DNA of 64,000 nt. It comes from Oligoflexus sp. Its GTDB lineage: Bacteria > Bdellovibrionota_B > Oligoflexia > Oligoflexales > Oligoflexaceae. The notes under the pieces were generated by a model. The model had not been told where the DNA came from, searched no databases, and saw only the letters and a program-made list of their open reading frames with translations. Below are positions 1 to 9,100 of this stretch, in pieces. The position numbers and the translations under genes are program-made. The stretch covers positions 18,161-82,160 of the forward strand of contig JACMOC010000019.1 of NCBI GenBank assembly GCA_014378195.1, written 5' to 3'. Every line of letters begins with the position of its first letter. The stretch's first letter is position 1.

Positions 1-1
1 C

Positions 2-391
2 GAGCAGCAGGACCGAATTTTTGAGCCTTTCATGCAGGCGGATAGTTCGGTGACAAGGCGATTCGGAGGGACTGGTCTTGGCCTCGCCCTTTCTAAACGG
101 CTGGCTAAAGTGTTGGGCGGTGATCTTATGCTCGAAGACAGCGTTCCGAATCAGGGGAGTACGTTCGCCATAACGATCGATATCGGTGAGGAAATTGGGG
201 CTCCTGTGCAGATGATTCGAAGCGAGCCTCAGGAGCGCACCTCTTACGCCCGGCTCCCCCGGTTACCGTCCGGGTACTCATATCGCTGCCTCAAGGCAGG
301 CTTCACAGCGTATTTATCGAAGCCGGTTGATAGGCGAAGTCTGCTTCAGCTGATTTCTGATCACACAATGAATATTCCTGAGAAAAAATAG
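2..391 (+). CDS. Hybrid histidine kinase, C-terminal part, receiver mostly deleted
   Basis: This is the 3' end of a sensor kinase whose beginning lies left of the window; the frame is open from base 2. The first ~55 residues are the end of a HATPase_c domain, with an F-box-like FEPFMQAD, the G2 box [14 protein letters not shown] and the closing GSTFAITI. Such kinases normally continue with a ~120-residue receiver. Here only ~30 unrelated residues follow before [15 protein letters not shown], which is recognisably the alpha-4/beta-5 end of a receiver including its conserved Lys-Pro. The receiver's acidic pocket and phospho-acceptor Asp are absent. I infer an in-frame internal deletion that left the kinase core intact. 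It resembles the kinase at 33414-36092 in its ATPase region. The sensor part cannot be seen. Confidence 0.85.
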   Translation, partial: EQQDRIFEPFMQADSSVTRRFGGTGLGLALSKRLAKVLGGDLMLEDSVPNQGSTFAITIDIGEEIGAPVQMIRSEPQERTSYARLPRLPSGYSYRCLKAGFTAYLSKPVDRRSLLQLISDHTMNIPEKK

Positions 392-410
392 GAAATTTCG
401 TTAAAGCACT

Positions 411-452
411 AGAGCCCGGCGTTCAGGAAATGAAGCCGGGTTCTCTTTTTTT
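411..452 (+). terminator. Rho-independent terminator of the partial kinase gene
   Basis: A 10-bp stem (411-420 with 435-444, one G-T pair) is followed by a run of T to 452. It lies 20 bp after the kinase stop codon. Confidence 0.8.
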
Positions 453-464
453 CAACTGGTACAG

Positions 465-470
465 TATAAT
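465..470 (+). promoter_or_regulatory. Candidate -10 box for the 501-1031 gene
   Basis: A perfect TATAAT sits 31 bp upstream of the GTG start at 501 and just after the preceding terminator. No good TTGACA-like -35 is seen 16-18 bp upstream, so this rests on the -10 box and its position alone. Confidence 0.45.
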
Positions 471-500
471 AAAGGCATTCCTTACCAGCCAGGAGCCGCC

Positions 501-1031
501 GTGATTTCAGCCTCAACTCGTCGACTATTTTTCCTCAGTTTTTTCAGCGCAACAGCGAGTCTGATATCGACGAACGCTTTTGCGGAGTGGACACTCAACC
601 TTGGGTACCACAACCCGGTTTATTCCAAACTCGGATTGAACTTTCTTTATTGGGGAAGTCAGTGGAACTTTGAGGTCGGCATAGGTTGGCTCGATGGCGT
701 TATCGATGCCAACGGCAAAACACGCGATACTACGAACTCGGATACTTCGACCAAAAAAGAAAACAAAATCGCGGCGGCCGTTGCGGGCGACCTCAACATC
801 AAATATCGCTTCTCGAATGGCACATTTTCGCCATACTTTCAGGGTGGTTACGGTGCTTATACGGGGGCTCAGATCGGGGACAACTCCGGAGCTACCGTAA
901 GCCTCGGCGCTCCCTTTGTGGGTCTCGGATTCTTCGTCGGGAAGCCCTCATTTTACGGCTACCTCGCTGGTAACTATATGATTGATCCCCAGAACGTACA
1001 GGTTCAGGCAGGACTTGGCTTCGCACTTTAG
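501..1031 (+). CDS. Small outer-membrane beta-barrel-like protein
   Basis: A 176-residue protein starting at GTG, with AGGAG at 491-495 as ribosome binding site. A signal peptide runs to about residue 28 (STNAFA before EWTLNLGY). The mature part alternates short amphipathic strands rich in Gly, Tyr and Phe, with one charged loop near residues 75-90 containing several Lys and Asp/Thr. It ends in Leu after an aromatic/hydrophobic strand (QVQAGLGFAL), as outer-membrane barrels often do. The size fits an 8-stranded OmpA/OmpW-like barrel, but no family motif is recognised. It is monocistronic, with its own -10 box upstream and a terminator at 1088-1112. The barrel fold is inferred; the function is unknown. 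Confidence 0.75.
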   Translation: MISASTRRLFFLSFFSATASLISTNAFAEWTLNLGYHNPVYSKLGLNFLYWGSQWNFEVGIGWLDGVIDANGKTRDTTNSDTSTKKENKIAAAVAGDLNIKYRFSNGTFSPYFQGGYGAYTGAQIGDNSGATVSLGAPFVGLGFFVGKPSFYGYLAGNYMIDPQNVQVQAGLGFAL

Positions 1032-1087
1032 GCGGCACCCGCGTCGTAACTTTAGACAGTTGTGTTTTAAAACAGCAAGCTCACGGC

Positions 1088-1112
1088 GGACCCTATCCAG
1101 GGGTCCTTTTTT
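1088..1112 (+). terminator. Rho-independent terminator
   Basis: A 6-bp perfect stem GGACCC (1088-1093) pairs with GGGTCC (1101-1106), followed by six T. It ends the 501-1031 transcript. Confidence 0.8.
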
Positions 1113-1239
1113 ATTGTACCTAAATCACTGGCTTTATTCCGACTTCAAAGAAGGGCCCTGCGATTGCATAGGTTAGGGCAGCGATCGTCAGAGGACGGTG
1201 TGCACTTCCCCATTCCAAGCTGTTACCACGGAGCTCCTG

Positions 1240-2145
1240 ATGTTGTTGTCTTCCTCGAGAAATGTCCTATTGGTCTGTCTTCCTTTGCTCACTGTCATCG
1301 CGTGTCAGGGCAAAAGCAATCATTCAAGCCATCCGGTTGTCAACCCGACCCAAATGCTGAATTCTGCACTTGTTAATCCTACTGCCAATCCAAATGTTAG
1401 TCCTATCGCTATGGTGAATCCCAATCAATCAGCCGTGAATCAATCGGATATTCCACTGGCTCCTGCGGCCGTAGTCAACGACTACTCACCGACGACAAAC
1501 CTGAATAGGCCTGAGGATTGTGAAACCGTCACGCTCGATTTTGAAACCAAGCCTGATGGTTCGCGCATCCTTAAAGGCGAAAAAATCACCAATCAATATG
1601 CGGATTGGGGTGTAGAGATCGCCTCGCAGAAACTTGCGTCCAATGGTCATTGGATCTCTGTGCCGCCGGTTATCTTTAACACTGCGGAACGTCCCAATGC
1701 CTTTGAACAAAGTGCTTATTATGAATTTGATCTGGCGAATGGCAACCGCAAGGGGTTTGATTGGGAACTGACGACTGAGAACAATCGGAATGCCCTGATC
1801 ATTGGGGAACAGAATTTTGAATTCAATCGCCGCCATGATGAAGACTTCGCGAAGTTTCCGGGTGCGAATGCCGACGGTGGAACCATCACTCTTTATTTTG
1901 CACGACCCGCATCGCTCATAAGCGTCGACATGGTGGATGTATCCAATGATCGCTCGACCCTTGAATACGCAAATCGGGTTGCAATCGAACAGTATGAGCG
2001 TTCTATGATACAGGCCATTCCTTCGCGCGATGTCGGTTCCTTGCAAACCCTTACTGCAAACGACCACTCGTACACAGATCGATTGACGATCAATTTTAAA
2101 AGTGCGGGCGCGTTGGATAATATAAAGCTCTGTATTAAGAAGTAG
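1240..2145 (+). CDS. Hypothetical lipoprotein
   Basis: The frame opens at GTG 1198, but ATG 1240 is preferred: a GGAG-like site lies ~7 bp upstream, and it places a lipoprotein signal (LPLLTVIAC, lipobox V-I-A-C) at the right distance. The protein is then 301 residues. After the Cys comes a ~70-residue Asn/Pro/Val-rich linker with repeated VNP motifs. A globular domain from about residue 95 includes CETVTLDFETKPDG, a 'NQYADWGV' segment and strands such as GTITLYFARPASLISVDMVD. That pattern resembles secreted beta-sandwich proteins beginning 'FE..PDG...NQYA..GV'. The product is probably anchored in the outer or inner membrane facing the periplasm. Ligand unknown. Confidence 0.75.
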   Translation: MLLSSSRNVLLVCLPLLTVIACQGKSNHSSHPVVNPTQMLNSALVNPTANPNVSPIAMVNPNQSAVNQSDIPLAPAAVVNDYSPTTNLNRPEDCETVTLDFETKPDGSRILKGEKITNQYADWGVEIASQKLASNGHWISVPPVIFNTAERPNAFEQSAYYEFDLANGNRKGFDWELTTENNRNALIIGEQNFEFNRRHDEDFAKFPGANADGGTITLYFARPASLISVDMVDVSNDRSTLEYANRVAIEQYERSMIQAIPSRDVGSLQTLTANDHSYTDRLTINFKSAGALDNIKLCIKK

Positions 2146-2170
2146 ACTGCAGCAAAATCGCGAAAATCAG

Positions 2171-2202
2171 CCGCTCGAGGTCATAAACCTCGGGCGGTTT
2201 TT
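2171..2202 (+). terminator. Rho-independent terminator between convergent genes
   Basis: A ~10-bp stem, CCGCTCGAGG (2171-2180) with CCTCGGGCGG (2188-2197), is followed by TTTTT. It terminates the lipoprotein gene and abuts the stop codon of the convergent gene that ends at 2203. Confidence 0.8.
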
Positions 2203-3531
2203 CTATAGGGTCCAGGCAAAGGTCGCAAAGGCCTGCCAGGCATAACCTTGCGTGAGTTCGCCGTTTTCCTTGCCGACTGCGGCTGTCACACCCGTGCTGA
2301 AGAGGACATGATCGCCGATGAAGGTATCAAAGGCAGCCTGAAGCTTTTCGGTGTTGTCGGTCAACGAATGGAGATTGCGAAGCGAGAGTGTAAAGCTGTT
2401 TTTATAGCCCCAGTCTGGAATTCGAACCGAGCCGTACAAAAATTTCTGGCCCGGGAAAAAGCTGCCAGGCGTGAGGTAGATCTGTGCGTTGTCTAAAGTT
2501 GGGGCTTTGGAAAGGACAAAGCGAGCGAGATTTCTTGTTTTTTCGCTCCAGGCACTGTCCTCATAAAAACCTTCGAGGCGGAAGTCGAGGTTGCCTTCCG
2601 TCACATAGCGAAAGCCAGCGAGGGTGGCCGCTTCCAGCTTGTTGGTGCTCACATCATTTTGCTGAAAATTAAGGCCTGTCGCTGAAATCACGGGATTCCA
2701 CTGTTTGGATCCCTTACGGGCCGACATATCGTAATAGATAGTGAGTCCGGTTAGGACTTCGTAGTGCGAATAACTTCCGAATTGCGGTGTTCCTGCTTCA
2801 CTGGCGGATGCGACCAGGCCTACATAATTCGTTTGGCTGGAATCGGCGAATTCGGCTTTGATGAGGCCTTTTCGACGAAAAATTGGATCCGATGCATCAC
2901 GTTTTACGCCGTTGTCGAATGCTTCTGAGATGAATATGAATGTCGTTTGCCCGCTCGGGGAATAGTTGGCCCGAACGAGACCACGGCCGCGCGTTTCGAA
3001 AAAGTATGTCTTACTCAATCCAAGATCACGAAAGAGCGGGTTTGATGGACTCGCCAGTTCCGCCGGTCCCCATTGAAAGTTCTGGAGGCCAAGAACGTAT
3101 TGAAGAGTGCCCGTTGGAGTCCCGGCAAAATAAGCTTCATTCATATAAACATCGCCCTTGAGGGTCTGATTCTTAGGTTGAATATAACCTGGCGGCGCTG
3201 GATTGAGTTTATCAATGTTTCTGACGTCATCAAGATAAGTCGCACGCGGGCGGAACACGAGTTTGTATTTTTTGTAGGACGCCTGCAGTTCGGGGCGGAA
3301 CTCGGCGAGTATGCTGGTCGTCGGAAGTTGATAAAGCTGATTTTTAGGGTTCGTCAATTCCTTCGCGACTTCGCCCTGTTGGTAGGTCCCTAGAACCTTA
3401 TAGTTCTGCTCGTAATCCCAAGTCGTTTTTTTTTTCTTTTTCTTTTTCGTCGCGCCCATAGCGGATGGAGCCGATAGACTTAAGCCTATCGCGATCAGAC
3501 TCACGATCCCTATCATCGAACGTTTTCGCAT
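2203..3531 (-). CDS. Outer-membrane beta-barrel (porin-like) protein
   Basis: 442 residues with a clear signal peptide (hydrophobic core IGIVSLIAIGLSL, cleavage near SAMGA). The mature N terminus is odd, opening with a run of seven lysines after a Thr. The rest alternates short polar/aromatic strands (YKKYKLVFRPRATYLDD, LQYVLGLQNFQWG, FIFISEAF) and ends AWQAFATFAWTL, consistent with a barrel of about 16-18 strands. Overall it resembles proteobacterial OprD- or alginate-export-like porins, without a diagnostic motif. It is monocistronic and convergent with the lipoprotein gene. The porin role is inferred from topology only. Confidence 0.75.
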   Translation of the reverse strand: MRKRSMIGIVSLIAIGLSLSAPSAMGATKKKKKKKTTWDYEQNYKVLGTYQQGEVAKELTNPKNQLYQLPTTSILAEFRPELQASYKKYKLVFRPRATYLDDVRNIDKLNPAPPGYIQPKNQTLKGDVYMNEAYFAGTPTGTLQYVLGLQNFQWGPAELASPSNPLFRDLGLSKTYFFETRGRGLVRANYSPSGQTTFIFISEAFDNGVKRDASDPIFRRKGLIKAEFADSSQTNYVGLVASASEAGTPQFGSYSHYEVLTGLTIYYDMSARKGSKQWNPVISATGLNFQQNDVSTNKLEAATLAGFRYVTEGNLDFRLEGFYEDSAWSEKTRNLARFVLSKAPTLDNAQIYLTPGSFFPGQKFLYGSVRIPDWGYKNSFTLSLRNLHSLTDNTEKLQAAFDTFIGDHVLFSTGVTAAVGKENGELTQGYAWQAFATFAWTL

Positions 3532-3977
3532 GAAGCAACTTTCTCGCGGGGGGCAACGTGAGATGTCAATAGTGTCTTAGATTCTACCAAAAGCCTTAGT
3601 GTACCTCAACCTCGCTTTCTATAGGGGAAGTTGCCAGCATTGCAGCGGGAAAAATGAATGTGCGGTGGCCTATTTGTGTCGTTGAGACGTATTCTCGTTT
3701 TAAATCGATAGCGAATTTTCTTGGGTTTGGCAAAATGTAAGGTATCGAGTTTTCGTCGATTTTGTCAGGAAAACAAAGTCGGTTGAGCTTACTGTCAAGC
3801 CATAACCTATCGAAAATAATGATGAAAATGTCCTATGAAGAACAAAGAAACTCTGGCCGGTCGTCCACTGTATCCCGGAAGAGTCGACTTGTAACAAAGA
3901 CTTACAGAGACCCCTAAGGTTTATCCTCTCTAAAGCCGATAGGGGTCTGACACTGCTACTTCGGGAGAAAACAACAC
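3532..3977. other. Intergenic region, 446 bp
   Basis: This lies between two divergently transcribed genes, so it should hold both promoters. A 65-codon frame on the minus strand (3700-3897) has no ribosome binding site and no recognisable protein features, and I do not call it. The only structure seen is the inverted repeat at 3908-3948. Confidence 0.5.
3908..3948. repeat. 8-bp perfect inverted repeat upstream of the cytochrome gene
   Basis: AGACCCCT (3908-3915) and AGGGGTCT (3941-3948) are perfect complements separated by 25 bp, ending 29 bp before the ATG at 3978. It could be a leader hairpin or an operator. No T-run follows, so it is not a terminator. Confidence 0.4.
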
Positions 3978-4463
3978 ATGAAATTTCTTTTACGCTCAGA
4001 TCTTATCAACCTAAAAGCTTCCACTCTTAGCGCTTTGTCTGCATTGAGTGTGACCGTTCTACTCGCGAGCTGTGGTTCGCCACCAAACGTCGCGGGCGAC
4101 TATCTGAAAACAAAAACTGGCACTGGTGATGCTTCGGGAACTGTCCCGGAAACAACACCAGCAGCTGCACCAGCTGCCGCTCCAACGGTTGCCGCAACCC
4201 CAGCTGCTACGCCTGCGCCTGCCGCTGCACCAACAGCCGCTCCTGCCGCTACCGGGGATAAAACAGCGGGCCTTGCGATATTGTCAAGTACCTGCGGTGG
4301 ATGCCATGCGCCACCTGCCGCGGCGGCGATGGGAAATCTGCTGAACGCTGCCAATGCTTCACGACTGGATGAAGCCAAAGCAAAGGTAGTTCATGCTGGT
4401 TTCGCTGCGTATTTCACAGGCACCAACCGATTGAATATCGAAGCTGCAATGAAATCACAATAA
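3978..4463 (+). CDS. Lipoprotein with c-type heme motif
   Basis: 161 residues starting at ATG with GGGAG at 3962-3966. The lipobox is LLASC near residue 32. It is followed by a ~50-residue Ala/Pro/Thr linker of near-repeats, then a short C-terminal domain with one heme-attachment motif CGGCH and no clear distal Met apart from AMG and AMKSQ at the end. The domain after CxxCH is only ~55 residues, shorter than a full class I cytochrome c. It may be a minimal mono-heme domain held off the membrane on a flexible arm. No redox partner is adjacent. A terminator follows at 4479-4512. Confidence 0.8.
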   Translation: MKFLLRSDLINLKASTLSALSALSVTVLLASCGSPPNVAGDYLKTKTGTGDASGTVPETTPAAAPAAAPTVAATPAATPAPAAAPTAAPAATGDKTAGLAILSSTCGGCHAPPAAAAMGNLLNAANASRLDEAKAKVVHAGFAAYFTGTNRLNIEAAMKSQ

Positions 4464-4478
4464 TTCCTCGCTCCGCGA

Positions 4479-4512
4479 AAAGAGCGATGCCCGCCGGTAT
4501 CGCTCTTTATTT
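4479..4512 (+). terminator. Rho-independent terminator
   Basis: The 10-bp stem AAAGAGCGAT (4479-4488) pairs with ATCGCTCTTT (4499-4508) and is followed by a short T-rich tail. It ends the cytochrome lipoprotein gene. Confidence 0.75.
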
Positions 4513-4529
4513 CGTTGGGCTCAAAAAGA

Positions 4530-4997
4530 TTATAGAGATGGGGCCGAAGTCGGAACATCTGTTTCAAGCCTCGTCAACTCGCCTTTAATGAGCAGGCTGT
4601 CATTCAGAACTTTCTCGGCAAAAGCTTTCCCTTGATCGTCATCGCGTTCTTTTTCCGAAATATGCCAATCGAAATCAAGACACAAAGGCGAGTCCTGAAA
4701 ATTATCGCGTAACATTGTCAACCTTCCGCGAAGTGGCTCCATGTGTGCCTTCACTTGGGATATGGCCGACTTTGGAAGTGTCTTTAAGTCGAGCGCCAGA
4801 CGAAGGGCTATGAAAACCGTGTGCCCGTCACGGGTGACATGTTCTGCGGGAAACGACGCCTCAAACTGGTCGAGGACAAAACAATGGAAAACCGCGATTC
4901 CCGTCCTGACCCGAATGTCGCATTCGAGGGCCGCGGTGAACGCTTTGGCCCAGACTTCCAAGGCTTTAAAGCGTGGCTCGATTTCGGCCTTATTCAT
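4530..4997 (-). CDS. Hypothetical protein, RNase H operon
   Basis: 155 residues, soluble and mostly helical in appearance, with a single internal Cys pair near FHCFVLDQ and SPLCLDFDW. No signal peptide, membrane segment or family motif is recognised. Its ATG lies 14 bp after the stop codon of the RNase H gene on the same strand, so the two are almost certainly cotranscribed. The context suggests a nucleic-acid or housekeeping role, but nothing in the sequence shows it. Confidence 0.65.
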   Translation of the reverse strand: MNKAEIEPRFKALEVWAKAFTAALECDIRVRTGIAVFHCFVLDQFEASFPAEHVTRDGHTVFIALRLALDLKTLPKSAISQVKAHMEPLRGRLTMLRDNFQDSPLCLDFDWHISEKERDDDQGKAFAEKVLNDSLLIKGELTRLETDVPTSAPSL

Positions 4998-5011
4998 AGA
5001 CTCTTCCCACC

Positions 5012-5836
5012 CTATTTTTTGCCGCGAATATTGTTCGTGACTTCCAGATCCACCAGAACTTTCCGCAGCGATAAATCGCCTTCGAGGCCGCGTGCAGACC
5101 AGCGGAGCGCATTGATTAGGAGTTTGGTGCGATCGGCTTCGGGCAGGTCCTTGGTGTTGCGATCGACTGCGATGCGGCTGATGAAGGCTTCCTTAAGAAA
5201 GTCAAATTCAGGAATCAGTTCCGCCAAGCGAGGAAGGGCCGCGCGCGAAAAATCATCCATACCGCCAACTTTCAGCGAACGAAAATCACTGAAGGAAGCC
5301 TTTGCTGCCAAACCGTTGAGCTTTTGGATATCAGCGCGGACCGGCGCGCGCGAGCCGTCTGCCGGGAGAACACTTTTTTCGATAGAGTGTGCATCCACGG
5401 CCGGTTTTTCGCGTTGAGTGGGGATGGGCGTGTGGCCTTGATGACTATCCATCATCTGATTGGCGACTCGGTCGGCCTCCGCGTTCAACTCACGCCGAAC
5501 CCAGTCTATCTGCCAGTTAGGGAGGCTTTTAAGCTGCTCCAGAACTTCAGCGCGAAGCTGATTCATCATGGGATGCTTGGCTTTCCATTGACCGGACACC
5601 TGCATCACGACCAGCTTACTGTCCCCGAGAAACAGAACGGACGGCAGTTTGAGTTCTCGGGCGAGTTCGATGCCCATCAGCAAACCGCGGTATTCTGCCT
5701 CATTGTTGGTTGCGGATTCCAGAAAACACGCCCGCTCGCGGCCGCCGTCATAGTCCGCGTAAGCCGCACCTGAAGCGGGGCCTGGATTACCGCGTGACCC
5801 GCCATCGAAATATATTTTCACCTGTTCAGTTTTCAA
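5012..5836 (-). CDS. RNase H type 1 with C-terminal extension
   Basis: Residues 1-135 are an RNase HI-like domain that would cut RNA in RNA-DNA hybrids. The four acidic metal ligands are visible: Asp in YFDGGSRGNPGPA, Glu in NNEAEYRGL, Asp in LGDSKLVV and Asp in NAEADRVAN. Gly-rich GGSRGNPG is typical of the short RnhA/Ypep-like bacterial forms. A further ~135 residues after a Pro/Thr/Gln linker form an unrecognised helical domain (SFSDFRSLKVGGMDDF; LRWSARGLEGDLSLRK). The start is TTG at 5836, preceded by AAGGA at good spacing; GTG 5821 is the alternative. First gene of a two-gene operon. Confidence 0.88.
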   Translation of the reverse strand: MKTEQVKIYFDGGSRGNPGPASGAAYADYDGGRERACFLESATNNEAEYRGLLMGIELARELKLPSVLFLGDSKLVVMQVSGQWKAKHPMMNQLRAEVLEQLKSLPNWQIDWVRRELNAEADRVANQMMDSHQGHTPIPTQREKPAVDAHSIEKSVLPADGSRAPVRADIQKLNGLAAKASFSDFRSLKVGGMDDFSRAALPRLAELIPEFDFLKEAFISRIAVDRNTKDLPEADRTKLLINALRWSARGLEGDLSLRKVLVDLEVTNNIRGKK

Positions 5837-6102
5837 ACCATTTCCTTTTGCTGGGCGGAACCGCCTCTATGACTCTCACGAATTCCCGTTGTGCCATTAG
5901 TTTAGTGGATTTTTAATAGCCTTCCTACAAACCGTTAGCTTAAGATACGCAACAGCATGATTTTGATAAGTTAAATTGGGCTCTTTTTTGAGCTGGATTT
6001 TTGGAACACTTGTACACTAAATAGAAAGTGCAAAGTCGCTGCTTCCTCTTACTTGTCTCCGTTCAGCGTACGATCGGACCAATTTATAACGTAGGTGATC
6101 GC

Positions 6103-9100
6103 TTGAAACGAAAACAACTCTTGCCCAATGCCAAGATCGGGATCATCAATCGCGGGGAAGCGGCCGTCCGTTTTATTCGCGGAGCCAAAGAGTTCAACGC
6201 TTTGAACAGCACTGAATTCACGACCGTTGCCTTTTATACAGATGTCGAATCAGACGCGCTATTTGTGAAGGAAGCGGATCACGCTTTCGCACTTTCATCA
6301 TACCCAGGTTTCTCTTCAATCGTCGGTAGTCCCTATCTCAACATTCCTTTTCTCCTGAATGCTCTGACTGAGACAGGATGTACAGGGGTCTGGGTTGGCT
6401 GGGGATTCGTCGCGGAAAATGCTGACTTTGCGGCTGAGCTCGAAAAACAAGGTTTTGTCCTACTTGGGCCGACGGCCTTGGCGATGGACAGCCTCGGCGA
6501 CAAAATCAAAGCCAAAGAAATCGCTGATAAATCTAAGGTTCCAACCTGTCCCTGGAGCGGATGCTTTTTAGAAAACCTCGAGCACGCGCAGAAGGTTGCC
6601 CTGGAGATCGGTTATCCTGTCATCCTCAAATCTGCGAACGGAGGAGGGGGGCGTGGGATACGTAAAGTATTCACCCCGGATCAATTGGAATCGCAGTTCC
6701 GTTCTGTCTCCGACGAAATCTTTCGCTTTTTCGGAAACCGCGTGATTTTCATGGAAGCTCTTGTCGTTCGGGGCCGCCACCTGGAAGTGCAGTGTCTCGC
6801 GGATTACCATGGCAACATTCATACCTTTGGTGTGCGCGATTGTTCGGTTCAACGGAATAACCAGAAGATCATTGAAGAAACGCCTCCGGCTCACCTCTCG
6901 CCGGAGAAGCTAAAGGACGTTGAAGCCCCCGCGTCCCGACTTCTCAAAGCCGCCGGTTACCACAGTGCGGGCACAGTCGAATACCTTTACGATATCGATC
7001 GTAAAGAGGCTTATTTCATGGAAGTTAACACGCGCCTTCAGGTCGAGCATCCTATTACCGAGGAGCTTTTTCAGGTCGATTTTATCCATCTGCAGCTCCG
7101 CACGGCTATGGGCGAAGTGCTTGATAACATCCCGAAGATACCGCGTGGTCACGTTATCGAAGTGCGGTTGAACGCCGAAGATCCTGACCAGAAGTTTGCG
7201 CCGACACCAGGCATCATCAAACGATACCTGCCGCCACTCCTCCCTGGTATCCGCATCGATTCTGGATTTGAATGGGGTAGCCGTATTCCCGGTGATTTTG
7301 ATTCGATGGTCGCCAAAATCATCGCGATTGGATCCACCCGTGCTGGTGCCATTGCCAAACTCAAGCGGGCTTTGGGCGAACTCCAGATCGAAATCGAAAA
7401 CGGTACGACGAACCAGGGCTTTCTCCTGGAGCTTCTTTCCTCAAAAAGCATAATCGAAGGCGGCGTCCTCACCGATTTTGTTGAAGGGTTCCTCGAAAGC
7501 TCCGAACGCAAAAAGGTCAAACGCGACTGGGATATGGCTGTTTTAGCGTCAGCCGTCTATCAGTATCAGCAGAAGTACAAAAACGAATTTGAGAACTTTA
7601 CCGAGAAAGTCAGACGTTACAGCTCTCCAAGACAGATGCCTGATCTTGAGATGAGCATGAAGCTCAAACTGCATGGTCACAACTATAAACTCGATGTCCT
7701 GGCCGTCGGCGGTACGACTTATCATGTCCGTGTGAACGAACAACTGGTTGTCATCGATTATGTGAACTGGGGCAACGAAATCATCGTTCAATCCGGGGAT
7801 CGCAAATATCAAATGCAGATCGTTCCACGGGCCAATGCGCTGCAGTGCGAACTGGAAGGCATCCCTTACATTCTGCCTTTCGATACCGGTGGAATGATAT
7901 CGGCCCCCTCCCCCAGCGTGGTGTTGACAGTTGATAGCCATGAAGGTCAAAAGGTCAAAAAAGGCGAGCTGCTGCTGACTCTTGAAGCCATGAAAATGGA
8001 GATGGCGGTCACAGCACCCGAAGACGGAACGGTCATGAAGATCAACGTCAAGGCCGGTGAGCAAGTCTCAGCCGGCCAGGCCCTCGTTGACTTCGAAACC
8101 CTGAGTCAGACGCAAGGCAAAGAAGATGGCGATAAAACGCAGGGCATCGTAATCGATTTTGCCTCGCTCGCCTCGCCTCAGAAAGCTTCCGATCCCCATT
8201 CTCTCGCAAAGCAATGGGCTGTTATCGAACGTGACTTTTATGCGCCATTCATAGGATTTGATTACCAAAAACCTTCGAGCCAGCTCCTCTCATCTGTCGA
8301 TGTTTTTGTTAAACAGCATCCTAGCTTTCGCATGAAGGCAGCGATGCTGATCGGTCGCGCCTGTCTGGCTTTTATTACCGTCCAGACCTTATTCCAAGGC
8401 AAAGACCGCGATTCAGAAAGTGCGCAGTGGACCGACGCGCACGAATATCTGATGCACTATCTGATGCGTCGCGAAGATCGCGAAAAAGGTCTGCCCGAAC
8501 GCTTTCTTGAGAATTTGAAAGAAGCCTTCAAGCTTTATCCCTGGGCCGACGACAAAAACCACGAACTCACAACCAAAGCCCTCTTCCACCTTTACAAAGC
8601 AAATGCTTCGTTCAAGGCGTCCGCAGATCTTCTGCGCCTTGGTCTTCTGTTCCTGCAAACGCTTTATCCATCTGCTCAGGACTTCAGCGAACCCGCTGAG
8701 TTCTCGATGCTCCTCGATCAGCTTATTCACGTCGCTCACCCAAGTCCAAACCTGGTGGATGCCGCGGTGTTTGCTCGCTACGAACTGGTTGATCGATTGC
8801 ATCAGGAAGAGTTACAGAAAGAACGCCAGAAACAATTGGCACTCGTACTTTCCCCTGTTATTGCCTCCAAATCGGGTGAAAGTGATAAAGCCGCTATGGC
8901 CGAAGTCATTGAATCCGGTCACCAGATCGTGACTTACCTGGTCTCGCTTTATGATCGCAAAGCTCCTCAAGCCGAGACGATTCTTGAAATTATGGGACGA
9001 CGTTTCAATCGCGACCGTAAAATCAAGGAAGGCGGCCTCGTCAAACAAGACGGTCACCTCCTTTATCATCTGCGCTCAAAGAAAAAAGACGGCATCGTGG

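Noticed and set aside
4100..4378. Minus-strand Ala/Val-rich frame opposite the cytochrome lipoprotein
   Set aside because: It mirrors the repetitive Ala/Pro linker of the plus-strand gene, which has a ribosome binding site, a lipobox and CxxCH.
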